Source: Roseateles sp049532965
GTDB taxonomy: Bacteria; Pseudomonadota; Gammaproteobacteria; Burkholderiales; Burkholderiaceae_C
NCBI RefSeq assembly: GCF_049532965.1
Contig: NZ_CP186694.1
Span: 1,612,001 to 1,676,000, forward strand
Direction: 5' to 3'
DNA length: 64,000 nt
The translations under genes were made by a program, and so were the position numbers. Positions 16,298 through 24,945 of this stretch are shown here, in pieces. Positions within the stretch are counted from its first letter, which is position 1. Each line of letters starts with the position of its first letter. The notes below the pieces were generated by a model. That model was not told where the DNA came from and made no database searches. It saw nothing but the letters and a program-made list of their open reading frames with translations.

Positions 16298-16963
16298 ATG
16301 ATCACAGTCACCATCATCGAAGACGACGCGACCGTGCTGCAGCGCCTGATCGACGTCGTGTCCGCGAGCAGCGCCTGCCAGATCGTTGGCATCGGACGCA
16401 ACCGCGGCGAATCCGTCTCCGCCATCCTGGCCAACCGCGCGGACGTGTACCTGGTCGATCTGGGTCTGCCCGACGTGGACGGCATTGACCTGATCAAGCT
16501 GATCAAGGAGAAGTGCCCGGACGCGCACAGCATCGTCATCAGCACCTTCGGCGATGCCAAGCACGTGATGCGCAGCCTGCGATCCGGCGCCTCGGGCTAT
16601 CTGCTCAAGGAAGAGATCCAGCCCAGCCTGATCGACAAGATCATCGCCACCCACAACGGCCATGCACCGCTGAGCCCGGCCGTCTCGCGGCTGGTGCTGG
16701 ACAAGCTGGAAAGCCTCGAGACCGGCGTGAAGCCCAAGGTGGACAAGGCGCAGAAGCTCAAGGAGCTGGGCCTGGGCCAGCGCGAGTGGAGCGTCCTGAA
16801 TCTGCTCATCGAAGGCCTGCCCATCGTCGACATCGGCAACCGGTTGTCGATCTCGCGTTTCACGGTGAATCAGCACCTGCGCTCGATCTATCGCAAGTTG
16901 AACGTGAATTCGCGCGCCATGGCCACCAGCGTCGCCCGCATGCACGGCCTGGTCGACGACTGA
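16298..16963 (+). CDS. NarL/LuxR-family response regulator
   Basis: A 221-residue regulator with a receiver (1-120: acidic IIEDDATV, phospho-Asp in VYLVDLGLPDVDG, YLLKEEI) and a LuxR-type helix-turn-helix (about 150-215: LGQREWSVLNLLIEGLPIVDIG, ISRFTVNQHLRSIYRKLN). The start has CAGGGGAACC upstream. It follows the secretion genes after 105 bases and is probably cotranscribed, which suggests that it controls export of the unseen substrate. No histidine kinase is next to it. A strong terminator lies 78 bases downstream. Confidence 0.93.
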   Translation: MITVTIIEDDATVLQRLIDVVSASSACQIVGIGRNRGESVSAILANRADVYLVDLGLPDVDGIDLIKLIKEKCPDAHSIVISTFGDAKHVMRSLRSGASGYLLKEEIQPSLIDKIIATHNGHAPLSPAVSRLVLDKLESLETGVKPKVDKAQKLKELGLGQREWSVLNLLIEGLPIVDIGNRLSISRFTVNQHLRSIYRKLNVNSRAMATSVARMHGLVDD

Positions 16964-17041
16964 CGTCCACCGGCGACGCGCCGCCATCGCCCGCGCTGAT
17001 TCAACGCAAACGACGCGGCCGCCGACCACGCAGCCCCAAAC

Positions 17042-17072
17042 GAACAAGCCGCCCTCGGGCGGCTTGTTCTTT
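17042..17072. terminator. Bidirectional intrinsic terminator
   Basis: A perfect 13-pair stem (GAACAAGCCGCCC and its complement, two-base TC centre) is followed by TTT on the plus strand and preceded by an AAAC run that serves the minus strand. It separates the NarL regulator from the convergent EAL-HDOD gene. Confidence 0.85.
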
Positions 17073-17091
17073 GGGGTGCAGGACCCGCGCT

Positions 17092-18312
17092 TCAGGCGGC
17101 GACCAAGCCGGCATCGTCGCTCGGCGCGGCCTCCTCATCCGACATCGACGCCGATCCCGGTGTGGTTCTTCTCGGCAGGCGGAAGAAGGGACTGGCGGAC
17201 GGCGGCTGCAATCGCATGCGCAGCAGTTGCTTGCATAGCGGGAACAAGGCGCGCTCCAACTCGACGGAAGACGTCAAGCCTCGGTCGCGACGCAGAAATC
17301 GACGGCCCTTCTCCAGCTCGCTACGCAGTTGCAGCGCCAGCTCGGTGTCGCGGCCATGCACTGCGGCCAGGCCAAGCACCGCGAGCCACGCGACCAGCAC
17401 CGCACGCGGGAGCGACTCCAGCACCTCGCTCAAGGACCTTGCGCCCGCCACGCTCTGCGGCGCATGGATCTCCTGCATCCGCAGCAGACGTGCGACCAGC
17501 ACGGGATGCCGCCCCGCCAGCAGGGCCAGCGACTCGGCGGCAACGCCCGACCTCGCCAACTGAAACAGCTGACCGACGACGCGTGCATCGCACCCCGGCA
17601 ACGCGCGCACCGCCAGCGTCGTGGCCGGTGCGATGCCGAATCCCTGGAAATAGTCGGCACCGGCCTGGAGGGCGAGCCGATGGGCCGCTTCGTCGGCGAT
17701 CTTTTCGGCGATCACCGCCATGCCCAGCTGGTGAGCCTGGCGAATGAGCGCCCGCCACCGACAGGGCGGCACCGCCAGCACGTCGATCTTCGCGAACTGC
17801 ACCCAGGGTGCCAGCGCCCAACGGGCATCGTCCGGCGTCACGATGTCGTCCAGCGCGAATCGATAACCACGCCCGTGAAGATCCCGGATTCGATGCGTGA
17901 GCGCTTCGTTGACTTCCACCGTTTCCAGCAACTCGATGACGCCCACATCCGGCGTCATGCAGTCGGCGATCGGGCCCATCAGCGTGCGGCCGTCCATGTT
18001 GACCAGCAGGTCGCCGAGTGGATGCTCCGCGGCGATCGAGCGGGTCAACAGCTCCCCGTCCAGCAGCGCGTTGGACAACACCGCTGCGGTCGCCAGGCCT
18101 CCGAGCTCGGGGCCGACCGGATCGTCACCGCTATCCCAACGGAACAGCAACTCGGTCGCGACAACCCGGCCGGCGCGGTCGATGACCGGCTGACTCGCAT
18201 AGCGGACGTGAGGCAGAGGCGGGGCGGGTCGACAGGTCGCGAGTGGCCTTGTGGCATAAGCACCGTTGCGGACGAGCCCGGAAGCGGGGCCAGGAGAGAG
18301 GGGACGGTTCAT
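17092..18312 (-). CDS. EAL-HDOD signalling protein (YuxH-like)
   Basis: A 406-residue cytoplasmic protein. Residues about 35-230 resemble an EAL domain: the signature Glu-Ala-Leu is TELLFRW here, NMDG, then RFALDDI, AKIDVLAV, AEKI and DYFQGFGIA. Residues about 235-395 are an HDOD domain (LARSGVAAESLALLAGRHPVLVARLL). This is the YuxH architecture. The altered EAL and the LDDI in place of LDDFG leave doubt about cyclic-di-GMP hydrolysis; binding without cleavage is possible. It converges with the NarL gene across the terminator at 17042. Confidence 0.85.
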   Translation of the reverse strand: MNRPLSPGPASGLVRNGAYATRPLATCRPAPPLPHVRYASQPVIDRAGRVVATELLFRWDSGDDPVGPELGGLATAAVLSNALLDGELLTRSIAAEHPLGDLLVNMDGRTLMGPIADCMTPDVGVIELLETVEVNEALTHRIRDLHGRGYRFALDDIVTPDDARWALAPWVQFAKIDVLAVPPCRWRALIRQAHQLGMAVIAEKIADEAAHRLALQAGADYFQGFGIAPATTLAVRALPGCDARVVGQLFQLARSGVAAESLALLAGRHPVLVARLLRMQEIHAPQSVAGARSLSEVLESLPRAVLVAWLAVLGLAAVHGRDTELALQLRSELEKGRRFLRRDRGLTSSVELERALFPLCKQLLRMRLQPPSASPFFRLPRRTTPGSASMSDEEAAPSDDAGLVAA

Positions 18313-18651
18313 GGCGGGTCCGCACGCGGGGCGGCATAGTGGGGCGAAGCGGGTCCCATGCTATGAATCGCCCTCGTCAGACCGAATAGCACACTCTTGT
18401 CATCCCCGCTCATCGGCTAACAGTTATGGAGGGGTTGCGATGGTGGCGACAACGGGAATGTGCGGGCGTCGTGCTTGCCCATGACCGTCGCAGCCCGTCG
18501 CGCGGACCGCCGGAACACCGGGGCGACGCGCGCGCAACTCAACCGGCGGCCCGGGGATCGGGTGGCCACCGCGTCGGATACTCGCGCCGAGGCGGCGGTA
18601 CAGCGGTCCTCGGTCGTTGGGTTTTCTTACCCGGAACACAAGGAGAAACAC
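18313..18651. other. Intergenic region upstream of divergent EAL-HDOD and OmpA-like genes
   Basis: About 340 bases with no gene I can support. It must hold the promoters of both divergent genes, but I see no convincing -35/-10 pair. The reading frame of the OmpA-like gene stays open upstream to 18460, yet the ATG at 18652 has the only good ribosome-binding site and signal peptide. Confidence 0.35.
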
Positions 18652-19317
18652 ATGCAGATGCGACACCCCCGACTGGCCGTGGCCGCCCTTGCGGCGGTCG
18701 TTCTGGCCGGCTGCGCCAACATGGACGAACGTCAGCGCGGCACCGCGGGAGGCGCGGCCATCGGCGCCGTATCCGGCGCGGTGATCAGTTCGGCCACGGG
18801 CGGCAAGGCCGGCACCGGCGCGCTGATCGGCGGCGCGCTCGGCGCGGTGGCCGGCAACGTCTGGTCGCGACACATGGAAGAGAAGCGCCGCGCGATGGAG
18901 CAGGCCACGCAAGGCACCGGCGTCGAGGTCACCCGCACCGCGGACAACCAGCTCAAGCTCGACGTGCCGAGCGACATCTCGTTCGCGACCAACAGCGCGG
19001 CCCTGGAACCGCGCCTGCGTCCGGTCCTCGACGCGTTCGCCAACGGCTTGAACAGCAACCCGTCGCCGACCATGGTCCGGGTCGTCGGTCATACCGACAA
19101 CACGGGCTCCGACGCGATCAATGATCCGTTGTCCCTGCGCCGTGCGGAAAGCGTGCGCAACTACCTGGCCGACCGCGGTGTCCGCGCGGACCGGGTCGAA
19201 GTTGCCGGCCGCGGCTCGCGCGAACCGCTCGTGTCGAACGACAGCGCGGAGAACCGCGCCAAGAACCGCCGCGTGGAGATCTTCCTGCGCGAACCCCAGC
19301 AAGGCAGCGGCGGCTGA
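18652..19317 (+). CDS. OmpA-family lipoprotein (YiaD-like)
   Basis: A 221-residue lipoprotein. The ATG at 18652 has AAGGAG seven bases upstream. The signal peptide ends in the lipobox LAGC (Cys near 20). A glycine-zipper segment (about 29-75: GGAAIGAVSGAVIS, GALIGGALGAVAGN) is followed by a C-terminal OmpA peptidoglycan-binding domain (about 100-215) with FATNSAALEP, VVGHTDNTGSDAIN, LSLRRAESVRNYL and NRRVEIFL. It tethers the outer membrane to peptidoglycan. The 18.6-25.4 kb neighbourhood is rich in envelope and stress genes. A long hairpin terminator follows. Confidence 0.92.
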   Translation: MQMRHPRLAVAALAAVVLAGCANMDERQRGTAGGAAIGAVSGAVISSATGGKAGTGALIGGALGAVAGNVWSRHMEEKRRAMEQATQGTGVEVTRTADNQLKLDVPSDISFATNSAALEPRLRPVLDAFANGLNSNPSPTMVRVVGHTDNTGSDAINDPLSLRRAESVRNYLADRGVRADRVEVAGRGSREPLVSNDSAENRAKNRRVEIFLREPQQGSGG

Positions 19318-19339
19318 TCCGGCTCAAGCGCCTTGACGA

Positions 19340-19374
19340 ACGGCCCGCCACCGGGTGAACCGGTGGCGGGCCGT
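19340..19374 (+). terminator. Long hairpin after the OmpA-like gene
   Basis: Arms ACGGCCCGCCACCGG and CCGGTGGCGGGCCGT (15 pairs) enclose GTGAA, 22 bases after the stop. Only TTGC follows, so the T-run is weak, but the stem is very stable. It can also serve the convergent small gene at 19410. Confidence 0.7.
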
Positions 19375-19409
19375 TGCACTTGCGGGGAGTCCGAGGCTCC
19401 GTGGCCGTC

Positions 19410-19610
19410 TCAATGCGGCTTGGCAGGCTCGGGTCCCATGTGCGGGCCGGTGCGGTTCAGTGCGCCGCCCTCGCCTTCCCAGGTGGTGACTTCTTCCGGC
19501 TTGCTGTGGGAGGTCTTCAGCCGCTGCTCGGTGCGTCGCGCCTGCCAATGCCACAGCGCATAACCGGCCAGGCTGGACAGGGCGATCGGGACGAGGCGTT
19601 TCATCAGCAT
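19410..19610 (-). CDS. Small membrane-anchored hypothetical protein
   Basis: A 66-residue protein. The ATG at 19610 follows GGAGAG at a good distance. It has an N-terminal hydrophobic segment (VPIALSSLAGYALWHW) that may act as an uncleaved anchor, followed by a charged tail (RRTEQRLKTSHSKPEEVTT). No family is recognised. It follows the 176-residue exported gene on the same strand by 22 bases and is probably in the same transcript. Confidence 0.55.
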   Translation of the reverse strand: MLMKRLVPIALSSLAGYALWHWQARRTEQRLKTSHSKPEEVTTWEGEGGALNRTGPHMGPEPAKPH

Positions 19611-19632
19611 GGTGTCTCTCCTGGCCGGACGA

Positions 19633-20163
19633 TCAACGGGCCGGCGTGCTGGCCTTGGGCTGACGCGGGGGCGGAACCTCGGGTCCCGGCCGCATGGTGC
19701 CGCTCGGCGCGGAGGCCGGCGCACCGGCGGCGGTCGGGTTCTCCTGCACCATGCGCTCGATGCGGCTCAGGACGCCGCCGCTTTCGACACTGCCATCACG
19801 CGTGCCCTGCCCCATCACCATCATCCGGCAGTCCTCGCGGTCTTCTTCCTTGACGCGCTGGCAACGCAGCATCGCGTTGTTGGCGAGTTCCTGCGTGCTG
19901 GCGGTCTTCAGGTTGCCGCGCAGCGCTTCCTGACGCGCGGCGGCCGCTTCCTTCAGGCAGGTTGCGCGCGACTGGCCGGTCCGGCCGGACATGCAGTTGG
20001 CCCGTTCCTGCTCGTAGACCGCCTGGATCTCGGACTTCGACGCCTTGGCGGATCCGGCCGCGAACGCCGGCGCGGCCACCATCATGACGGCCGACAGCAA
20101 GGCGCCAGCGGTGACGAGGGCGGCGGTCGACGGCGACGTGAGACTCTTGTTCAGCTTGTTCAT
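19633..20163 (-). CDS. Exported hypothetical protein, Cys-containing
   Basis: A 176-residue protein, with ATG at 20163 behind AAAGGAA. The signal peptide (hydrophobic LVTAGALLSAVMMVAAPAFA) is cleaved near 35. The mature part has a charged helical stretch with paired Cys (YEQERANCMSGRTGQSRATC, LRCQRVKEEDREDC) and a Pro-rich C-terminus. This pattern recurs in Burkholderiales proteins of unknown role. The four Cys could form two disulfides in the periplasm. It is divergent from the DUF1328 gene. Confidence 0.7.
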   Translation of the reverse strand: MNKLNKSLTSPSTAALVTAGALLSAVMMVAAPAFAAGSAKASKSEIQAVYEQERANCMSGRTGQSRATCLKEAAAARQEALRGNLKTASTQELANNAMLRCQRVKEEDREDCRMMVMGQGTRDGSVESGGVLSRIERMVQENPTAAGAPASAPSGTMRPGPEVPPPRQPKASTPAR

Positions 20164-20437
20164 CCTGGTTCCTTTCCGGCGGCCCGCGCCGCAGAGATCG
20201 ATAGACGGGAGGGAGGATGAAGCAAGGCTAGGCGCGGGACGCGGTCCCGTCTGTCGTACCGCGCCGAAGCCGGCTGTAGGACGCGTCCGGCAAGGCGTCG
20301 CCCGTGGGCCGTGCACCGCGCGGCGGCGTCCCGTCCTACAGCCGGACGTGGACCCTGCTGATCCCTTCGCGCCAGGGGTCGCTTCTACAGTGACTGCAAG
20401 CGCCGCGCCGCGGCCAACAGCAGGAAAGGACATCGTC

Positions 20438-20614
20438 ATGTTGAAGTGGGCCTTGATCTTTGCCGTGATCTCGCTGGTGGCGGGTGTGCTCGGCTTCTCC
20501 GGCATCGCGGCCGGCGCGGCGGGCATCGCCAAGATCCTGTTCGGGATCTTCCTGGTCATCTTCCTGGTGCTGCTGGTGCTCGGCATCACCGGCGTGAACG
20601 CCTTGCGAAAGTGA
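20438..20614 (+). CDS. DUF1328 small membrane protein
   Basis: A 58-residue protein with two membrane segments (LKWALIFAVISLVAGVLGF and FGIFLVIFLVLLVLGITG) joined by a Gly/Ala-rich turn. This is the DUF1328 (YtjA) family, tiny inner-membrane proteins often induced in general stress. AGGAAAGGA upstream of the ATG is a strong ribosome-binding site. The ferritin-like gene follows after 34 bases. Confidence 0.9.
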   Translation: MLKWALIFAVISLVAGVLGFSGIAAGAAGIAKILFGIFLVIFLVLLVLGITGVNALRK

Positions 20615-20648
20615 CCGTCCTGTCCCGTGAACCCAGAGGAGCCCGCCC

Positions 20649-21185
20649 ATGAACGCCCCTGAACACAAGCACCTGCAAATTGACGAGCAGGCGCTGCAGC
20701 GCGCTCGCCAGCACCTCGACGAAGGTCCCGTCACGCCCAGCTACGGGCCGTGGCGCGACGACGTGGTGCGGCTGCTCAACGACGCGCTGGCCACCGAGCT
20801 GGTCTGCGTGCTGCGCTACAAGCGCCACTACTTCACCGCGCACGGCCTGGCCTCGCCGCGCATCGCCGAGGAGTTCCTCGAGCATGCCCAGCAGGAAGCC
20901 GCGCACGCGGACCGCATCGCCGAGCGCATCGTGCAGCTGGGCGGTGATCCGGACTTCCGGCCGGACTCGCTGACCCAGCGCAGCCATGCGGAGTACGACG
21001 AGACCAAGGACCTCAAGGCCATGCTGCGGGCGAACCTGGTCGCGGAGCGGATCGCCGTCGAGGCGTATCGGCAGATGATCCAGCTCATCGGCGACAAGGA
21101 TCCGACGACGCGCCGCATCCTCGAGGAAGTCCTCGCCGAGGAAGAAGAGCACGCCGACGACCTCGCCGACCTGTTGAGGGAGTGA
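20649..21185 (+). CDS. Ferritin-like / bacterioferritin-type protein
   Basis: A 178-residue four-helix protein with the di-iron pattern: Glu in LNDALATELVCVLRYKRHY, EEFLEHAQQEAAHAD, LVAERIAVEAYRQMI and a final EEVLAEEEEHADDLADLL. The two ExxH pairs and internal Glu fit a ferroxidase centre. The closest relatives I can recall are bacterioferritins and Dps-like stress ferritins. The start has GAGGAG upstream. The cardiolipin synthase-like gene begins three bases after its stop, so the two are coupled. Confidence 0.88.
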   Translation: MNAPEHKHLQIDEQALQRARQHLDEGPVTPSYGPWRDDVVRLLNDALATELVCVLRYKRHYFTAHGLASPRIAEEFLEHAQQEAAHADRIAERIVQLGGDPDFRPDSLTQRSHAEYDETKDLKAMLRANLVAERIAVEAYRQMIQLIGDKDPTTRRILEEVLAEEEEHADDLADLLRE

Positions 21186-21188
21186 GCC

Positions 21189-22658
21189 GTGCGCCGGCGC
21201 GTCGCGGCCCTGGTGCTGGCGCTCGGCGCGAGCGTCACACTCGTCGCCTGTGGCACGCCGCAGCCCCCGGTCAACGGCAGGTTGCCCGATCCGCCAGCGT
21301 CGGCGCCGGCCTTGACGCGCGTGGCGGCGCGGGTGGATGTCGTCGGCCCGCGCGGCGCGATGAACCAGGCCAACCGCGAGCAGGCCTTGCAGGCCACGGC
21401 TGCGCAAGGCAAGGCGGAATTGCTCAAGCGCCAGGTGGCCGCGATGGCGGCCTTCGGCGACGTCGACCTGTACGCGGGCAACGACGCCCGGCTGCTCGTC
21501 GACGGGCCCGCGACCTTCGCCGCGATGTTCGCGGCCATCGAGCGCTCGCGGCAGCAGATCGTGCTGGAGAGCTACATCATCGAGGACGCCGACGTGTCGC
21601 AGCAGCTGGCCGACTTGCTGCTGCGCCGGCGAGCGCAAGGCGTGGAGGTGGCGATCCTCTACGACGCGGTCGGCTCCCTCGGGACGCAGGACGCCTACTT
21701 CGAGCGGATGCGGCAAGGCGGCATCGCGGTGTGCGCATTCAATCCGGTCAATCCGCTCAAGCGCGCGAGGTATCACAAGATCACGCACCGCGACCATCGC
21801 AAGATCCTGGTCGTCGACGGCGAGATCGGCTTCACAGGCGGCATCAACATCAGTGCGGTGTACTCGTCGGGTTCGAGCGGCTTCGGCGGCAGGGCCTCGT
21901 CGTTTCCTCCACGAGGATCGGCGCGTGCCAGCGGCAGCGATGGCAAGGACAAGGACGAGGCGCCGGACAAAGGCTGGCGCGACACCATGATCCAGGTGCG
22001 AGGCCCGGCAACGAAAGCCCTGCACACGCTGTTCCGCGAGGTGTGGGCGCAGCAGCGCTGCGAGGGCACCGTCGCCGCGATCGAGCCGCCGCCGGGTCCG
22101 GCGCCGGGCCGGCACCTGATGCGGGTGATCCCGTCCTCGCCGCAGGACACCCAGAACCGCATCTACACGCTGCTGATCGGCAGCATCCGCGCGGCCCAGC
22201 GCAGCGTCTACCTGACGATGGCGTACTTTGCTCCCGGGCAGGACATGGTGGACGCCTTGTGCGAGGCGGCACAGCGCGGCGTCGACGTGCAACTGATCCT
22301 GCCCTCGCGCAGCGATTTCGCACCGGTCATGCATGCCGGGCGCGCTCACTATGAGCGCCTGCTGAAAGCCGGCGTGCGCATCCATGAACTGCAGGACGCG
22401 GTGCTGCATGCAAAGACGGCCGTCATCGATGGCGTCGTGTCCACGGTCGGGTCGAGCAACATGGACTGGCGCAGCTTCGTCCACAACAACGAGGTCAATG
22501 CCGTGGTCCTGGGTGACGACTTCGGCGACGCGATGACGCGCATGTTCGAGCGCGACCGCGCGGTCTCGGAGCCGATCGAGCTGCGCCGGTGGCAGGACCG
22601 CGGCGTGTGGCAGCGCGGCAAGGAATTCTTCTCGAGGATGTTTGAGCAATGGTGGTGA
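21189..22658 (+). CDS. Phospholipase D-like cardiolipin synthase, lipoprotein form
   Basis: A 489-residue protein starting with GTG behind GAGGGAGTGAGCC. The N-terminus is a signal with lipobox LVAC (Cys near 19) where most Cls enzymes have membrane helices. Two PLD (HKD) motifs are present: HRDHRKILVVDGEIGFTGG near 200 and LHAKTAVIDGVVSTVGSSN near 400. It should transfer phosphatidyl groups to make cardiolipin or a related lipid; the lipoprotein form puts the active site in the periplasm. A Ser/Gly/Lys-rich insert (about 230-265) is unusual. Its end overlaps the AsmA start by ten bases. Confidence 0.88.
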   Translation: MRRRVAALVLALGASVTLVACGTPQPPVNGRLPDPPASAPALTRVAARVDVVGPRGAMNQANREQALQATAAQGKAELLKRQVAAMAAFGDVDLYAGNDARLLVDGPATFAAMFAAIERSRQQIVLESYIIEDADVSQQLADLLLRRRAQGVEVAILYDAVGSLGTQDAYFERMRQGGIAVCAFNPVNPLKRARYHKITHRDHRKILVVDGEIGFTGGINISAVYSSGSSGFGGRASSFPPRGSARASGSDGKDKDEAPDKGWRDTMIQVRGPATKALHTLFREVWAQQRCEGTVAAIEPPPGPAPGRHLMRVIPSSPQDTQNRIYTLLIGSIRAAQRSVYLTMAYFAPGQDMVDALCEAAQRGVDVQLILPSRSDFAPVMHAGRAHYERLLKAGVRIHELQDAVLHAKTAVIDGVVSTVGSSNMDWRSFVHNNEVNAVVLGDDFGDAMTRMFERDRAVSEPIELRRWQDRGVWQRGKEFFSRMFEQWW

Positions 22659-24943
22659 ACGACGAACGCCATCCGGCGCAGGACCCTGGCCCTGACGGCA
22701 CGGCAGCGCCCCGCCCTCCCCGCCGGCGCGCGAGGCACGGCTGGCTGCTGGGGCTGGGCGTGCTGCTGGCGATCCTGCTCGTCGCGATCGGCGTGTGCGA
22801 GGCACTGGGCTGGCCCTTCCTGCGCCGCCCCGCCGAGCAATGGTTGAGCCAGAAGCTGGACCGGCAGGTGCGCTTCGACGGCACGGGGCGCGAGGCCTGG
22901 CAGCTGCGCCTGATCGGCCATCCGCGGCTGAGGACGCACAGCCTGACGATCGCCGGGCCGAGCTGGAGCACGCTCGGCGGTCCGATGCTGCAGGCGCAGG
23001 ACGCCGCGCTGACGATGCGCTACACCGACCTGCTCGCGCTGCGGCACGAGGGCCAGGCCTTGCGCGTGAAGGCGCTCAGCGCCGCCGACCTGGCGCTGCG
23101 GCTGGAACGCGACGTCGAGGGCCGCGCGAGCTGGCAGTTCGGCAAGCAGCCCCCCGCCGACACGCAGGTGCGCAAGCGACCGCGGATCGACGGGGTGAGC
23201 TTCGACCTGCTGGAAGTGCGCCAAGGCACCGCGCTGGTCGACGACAAGATCCAGCGCCTCTCGCTGCTGGCGCGCTTCGCGCTGCGCGAGACCTGGACGA
23301 CCGCGGCCGATGCGGCCTCGGCGGTGCAGCGCCAGGGGACGCGCGGGTCCGGAGACGCCCCTGACGCTCACGAGCCTTCGATGGCCCGCCGCGCAGCAAG
23401 CGGCGCGGCCTCCGGCACGCGGCTGGCGGTTGATGTCGGCGAACGGCTCGCCGGCAAGCCAGGGGGCGCTTCGCAATCGCAACGGCCTCCGGGTCCCGGC
23501 GAAGGCGGCCGGTACGGGGTGACCGCCCGGGCGGAGGGCCACTTCCGCGACCTCCCGATTCAGGCTGCGCTGGAGACGGGCTCCGCGCTGCCGTGGCTCT
23601 CGTCCGATCCGAACGCACCGGCGGTGCCGGTCACCTTGCGAGGCAACATCGGTCGCGCGCGACTGAGCTTCGACGGCGAGGTGCGCGATCTGCTGGTCAG
23701 CCAGGGGCTGTCCGGCCGGTACGCGGTCAGCGGGCCCTCGCTGGCCGCGATCGGCGAGCCGCTGGGCGTGACGCTGCCGACCACCCCGCCGTTCGCGATG
23801 CAGGGGCAGTTGACCCGCAATGGCCCGCGCTGGAAGACAGCGGTCGACAAGGCCACGATCGGCAAGAGCCGGCTGAGCGGCGATTTCGAGTACTACAAGC
23901 CGGGCGACGCCGTCCCCACGCTGACCGGCGAGCTGCGCGGCCGCGAGCTGTGGCTCGCCGACCTGGGGCCGGCGGTCGGCGTGCCCGCGGATCCGGAAGC
24001 GCCGAAGTCGAGCCGGCCATCGCGCGTGCTGCCGGACAAGCAATTCGACCTGCCCTCGCTGCGAGCGATGAACGCCAACGTCAACGTGAAGCTGGCGCGT
24101 TTCGAATCCGGCAGCGCGCTGCTGCAGGCCGCCGAGCCGCTGAACGCCCGCATCGTGCTGCAGGACGGCGTCCTGGAGTTGCGCGAGATCGATGCGCGCA
24201 TCGCCCGCGGGCAACTGTCGGGACGCATGCTGCTCGATGGTCGGCAACCGGCGGCCAAGTGGGAAGCCCGGCTGCGGGTGGGCGGCGTGCGCCTGGAGCA
24301 ATGGCTGCGACTGGCGCGCAAGGGCGACCAGCCGCCCTATGTGACCGGCGTGATGGGCGGACGCATCGCCCTGGACGGCACAGGCCGCTCGACGGCCGAG
24401 CTGCTCGCCAGCGCCGATGGACGCATGGTGCTGTACTGGACCGAGGGCACGATCTCGCACCTGCTGGTCGAGGCCGCCGGCATCGACATTGCGCAGGGCC
24501 TGGGGCTGCTGGTGCGCGGCGACGACGCACTGCAGGTGCATTGCGGCATCGCCGACCTGCGGGTCAAGGACGGCATCGTGACACCGCGGCCGATGGTGGT
24601 CGACACGAAGGACTCGATCGTGCTGATGGACGGCACGATGTCGCTGGCGACGGAGCGGATGGCGCTGACGGCCAAGGTCGATCCGAAGGATCGCAGCCCG
24701 CTGACCTTGCGCACGCCGCTCAACATCCAGGGCACGTTGGGCGATCCGAAGATCAGCCTGCAAAAGGGCCCGCTGCTGCGCAAGGCGGTGCCCGCGGCCG
24801 TGCTCGGCGTGGCGGTGGCGCCGCTGGCGGCGATCCTGCCGCTGATCGACCTGGGCGAGGAGCCCGACGACGAGAGCCGGCAGGCGCTGTCCGAATGCAA
24901 CGCCCGGCTGGCATCGACATCGAAGCGGGGGCCCGGATCGTGA
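22649..24943 (+). CDS. AsmA-family protein
   Basis: A 764-residue protein with a charged cytosolic start, one membrane helix (about 30-52: WLLGLGVLLAILLVAIGVCEA) and a long periplasmic part. AsmA features include FLRRPAEQWLSQKLDRQVRFD near 60, a central beta-rich part and a C-terminal FEY/LTGELRGRELWL, GRMVLYWTEGTISHLLVEAAGID. The AsmA/TamB/YhdP group moves phospholipids between membranes. A low-complexity insert (about 230-290) breaks the N-terminal half. It overlaps the cardiolipin synthase-like gene by ten bases, a lipid-related pairing. Confidence 0.9.
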   Translation: MVVNDERHPAQDPGPDGTAAPRPPRRRARHGWLLGLGVLLAILLVAIGVCEALGWPFLRRPAEQWLSQKLDRQVRFDGTGREAWQLRLIGHPRLRTHSLTIAGPSWSTLGGPMLQAQDAALTMRYTDLLALRHEGQALRVKALSAADLALRLERDVEGRASWQFGKQPPADTQVRKRPRIDGVSFDLLEVRQGTALVDDKIQRLSLLARFALRETWTTAADAASAVQRQGTRGSGDAPDAHEPSMARRAASGAASGTRLAVDVGERLAGKPGGASQSQRPPGPGEGGRYGVTARAEGHFRDLPIQAALETGSALPWLSSDPNAPAVPVTLRGNIGRARLSFDGEVRDLLVSQGLSGRYAVSGPSLAAIGEPLGVTLPTTPPFAMQGQLTRNGPRWKTAVDKATIGKSRLSGDFEYYKPGDAVPTLTGELRGRELWLADLGPAVGVPADPEAPKSSRPSRVLPDKQFDLPSLRAMNANVNVKLARFESGSALLQAAEPLNARIVLQDGVLELREIDARIARGQLSGRMLLDGRQPAAKWEARLRVGGVRLEQWLRLARKGDQPPYVTGVMGGRIALDGTGRSTAELLASADGRMVLYWTEGTISHLLVEAAGIDIAQGLGLLVRGDDALQVHCGIADLRVKDGIVTPRPMVVDTKDSIVLMDGTMSLATERMALTAKVDPKDRSPLTLRTPLNIQGTLGDPKISLQKGPLLRKAVPAAVLGVAVAPLAAILPLIDLGEEPDDESRQALSECNARLASTSKRGPGS

Positions 24944-24945
24944 TA

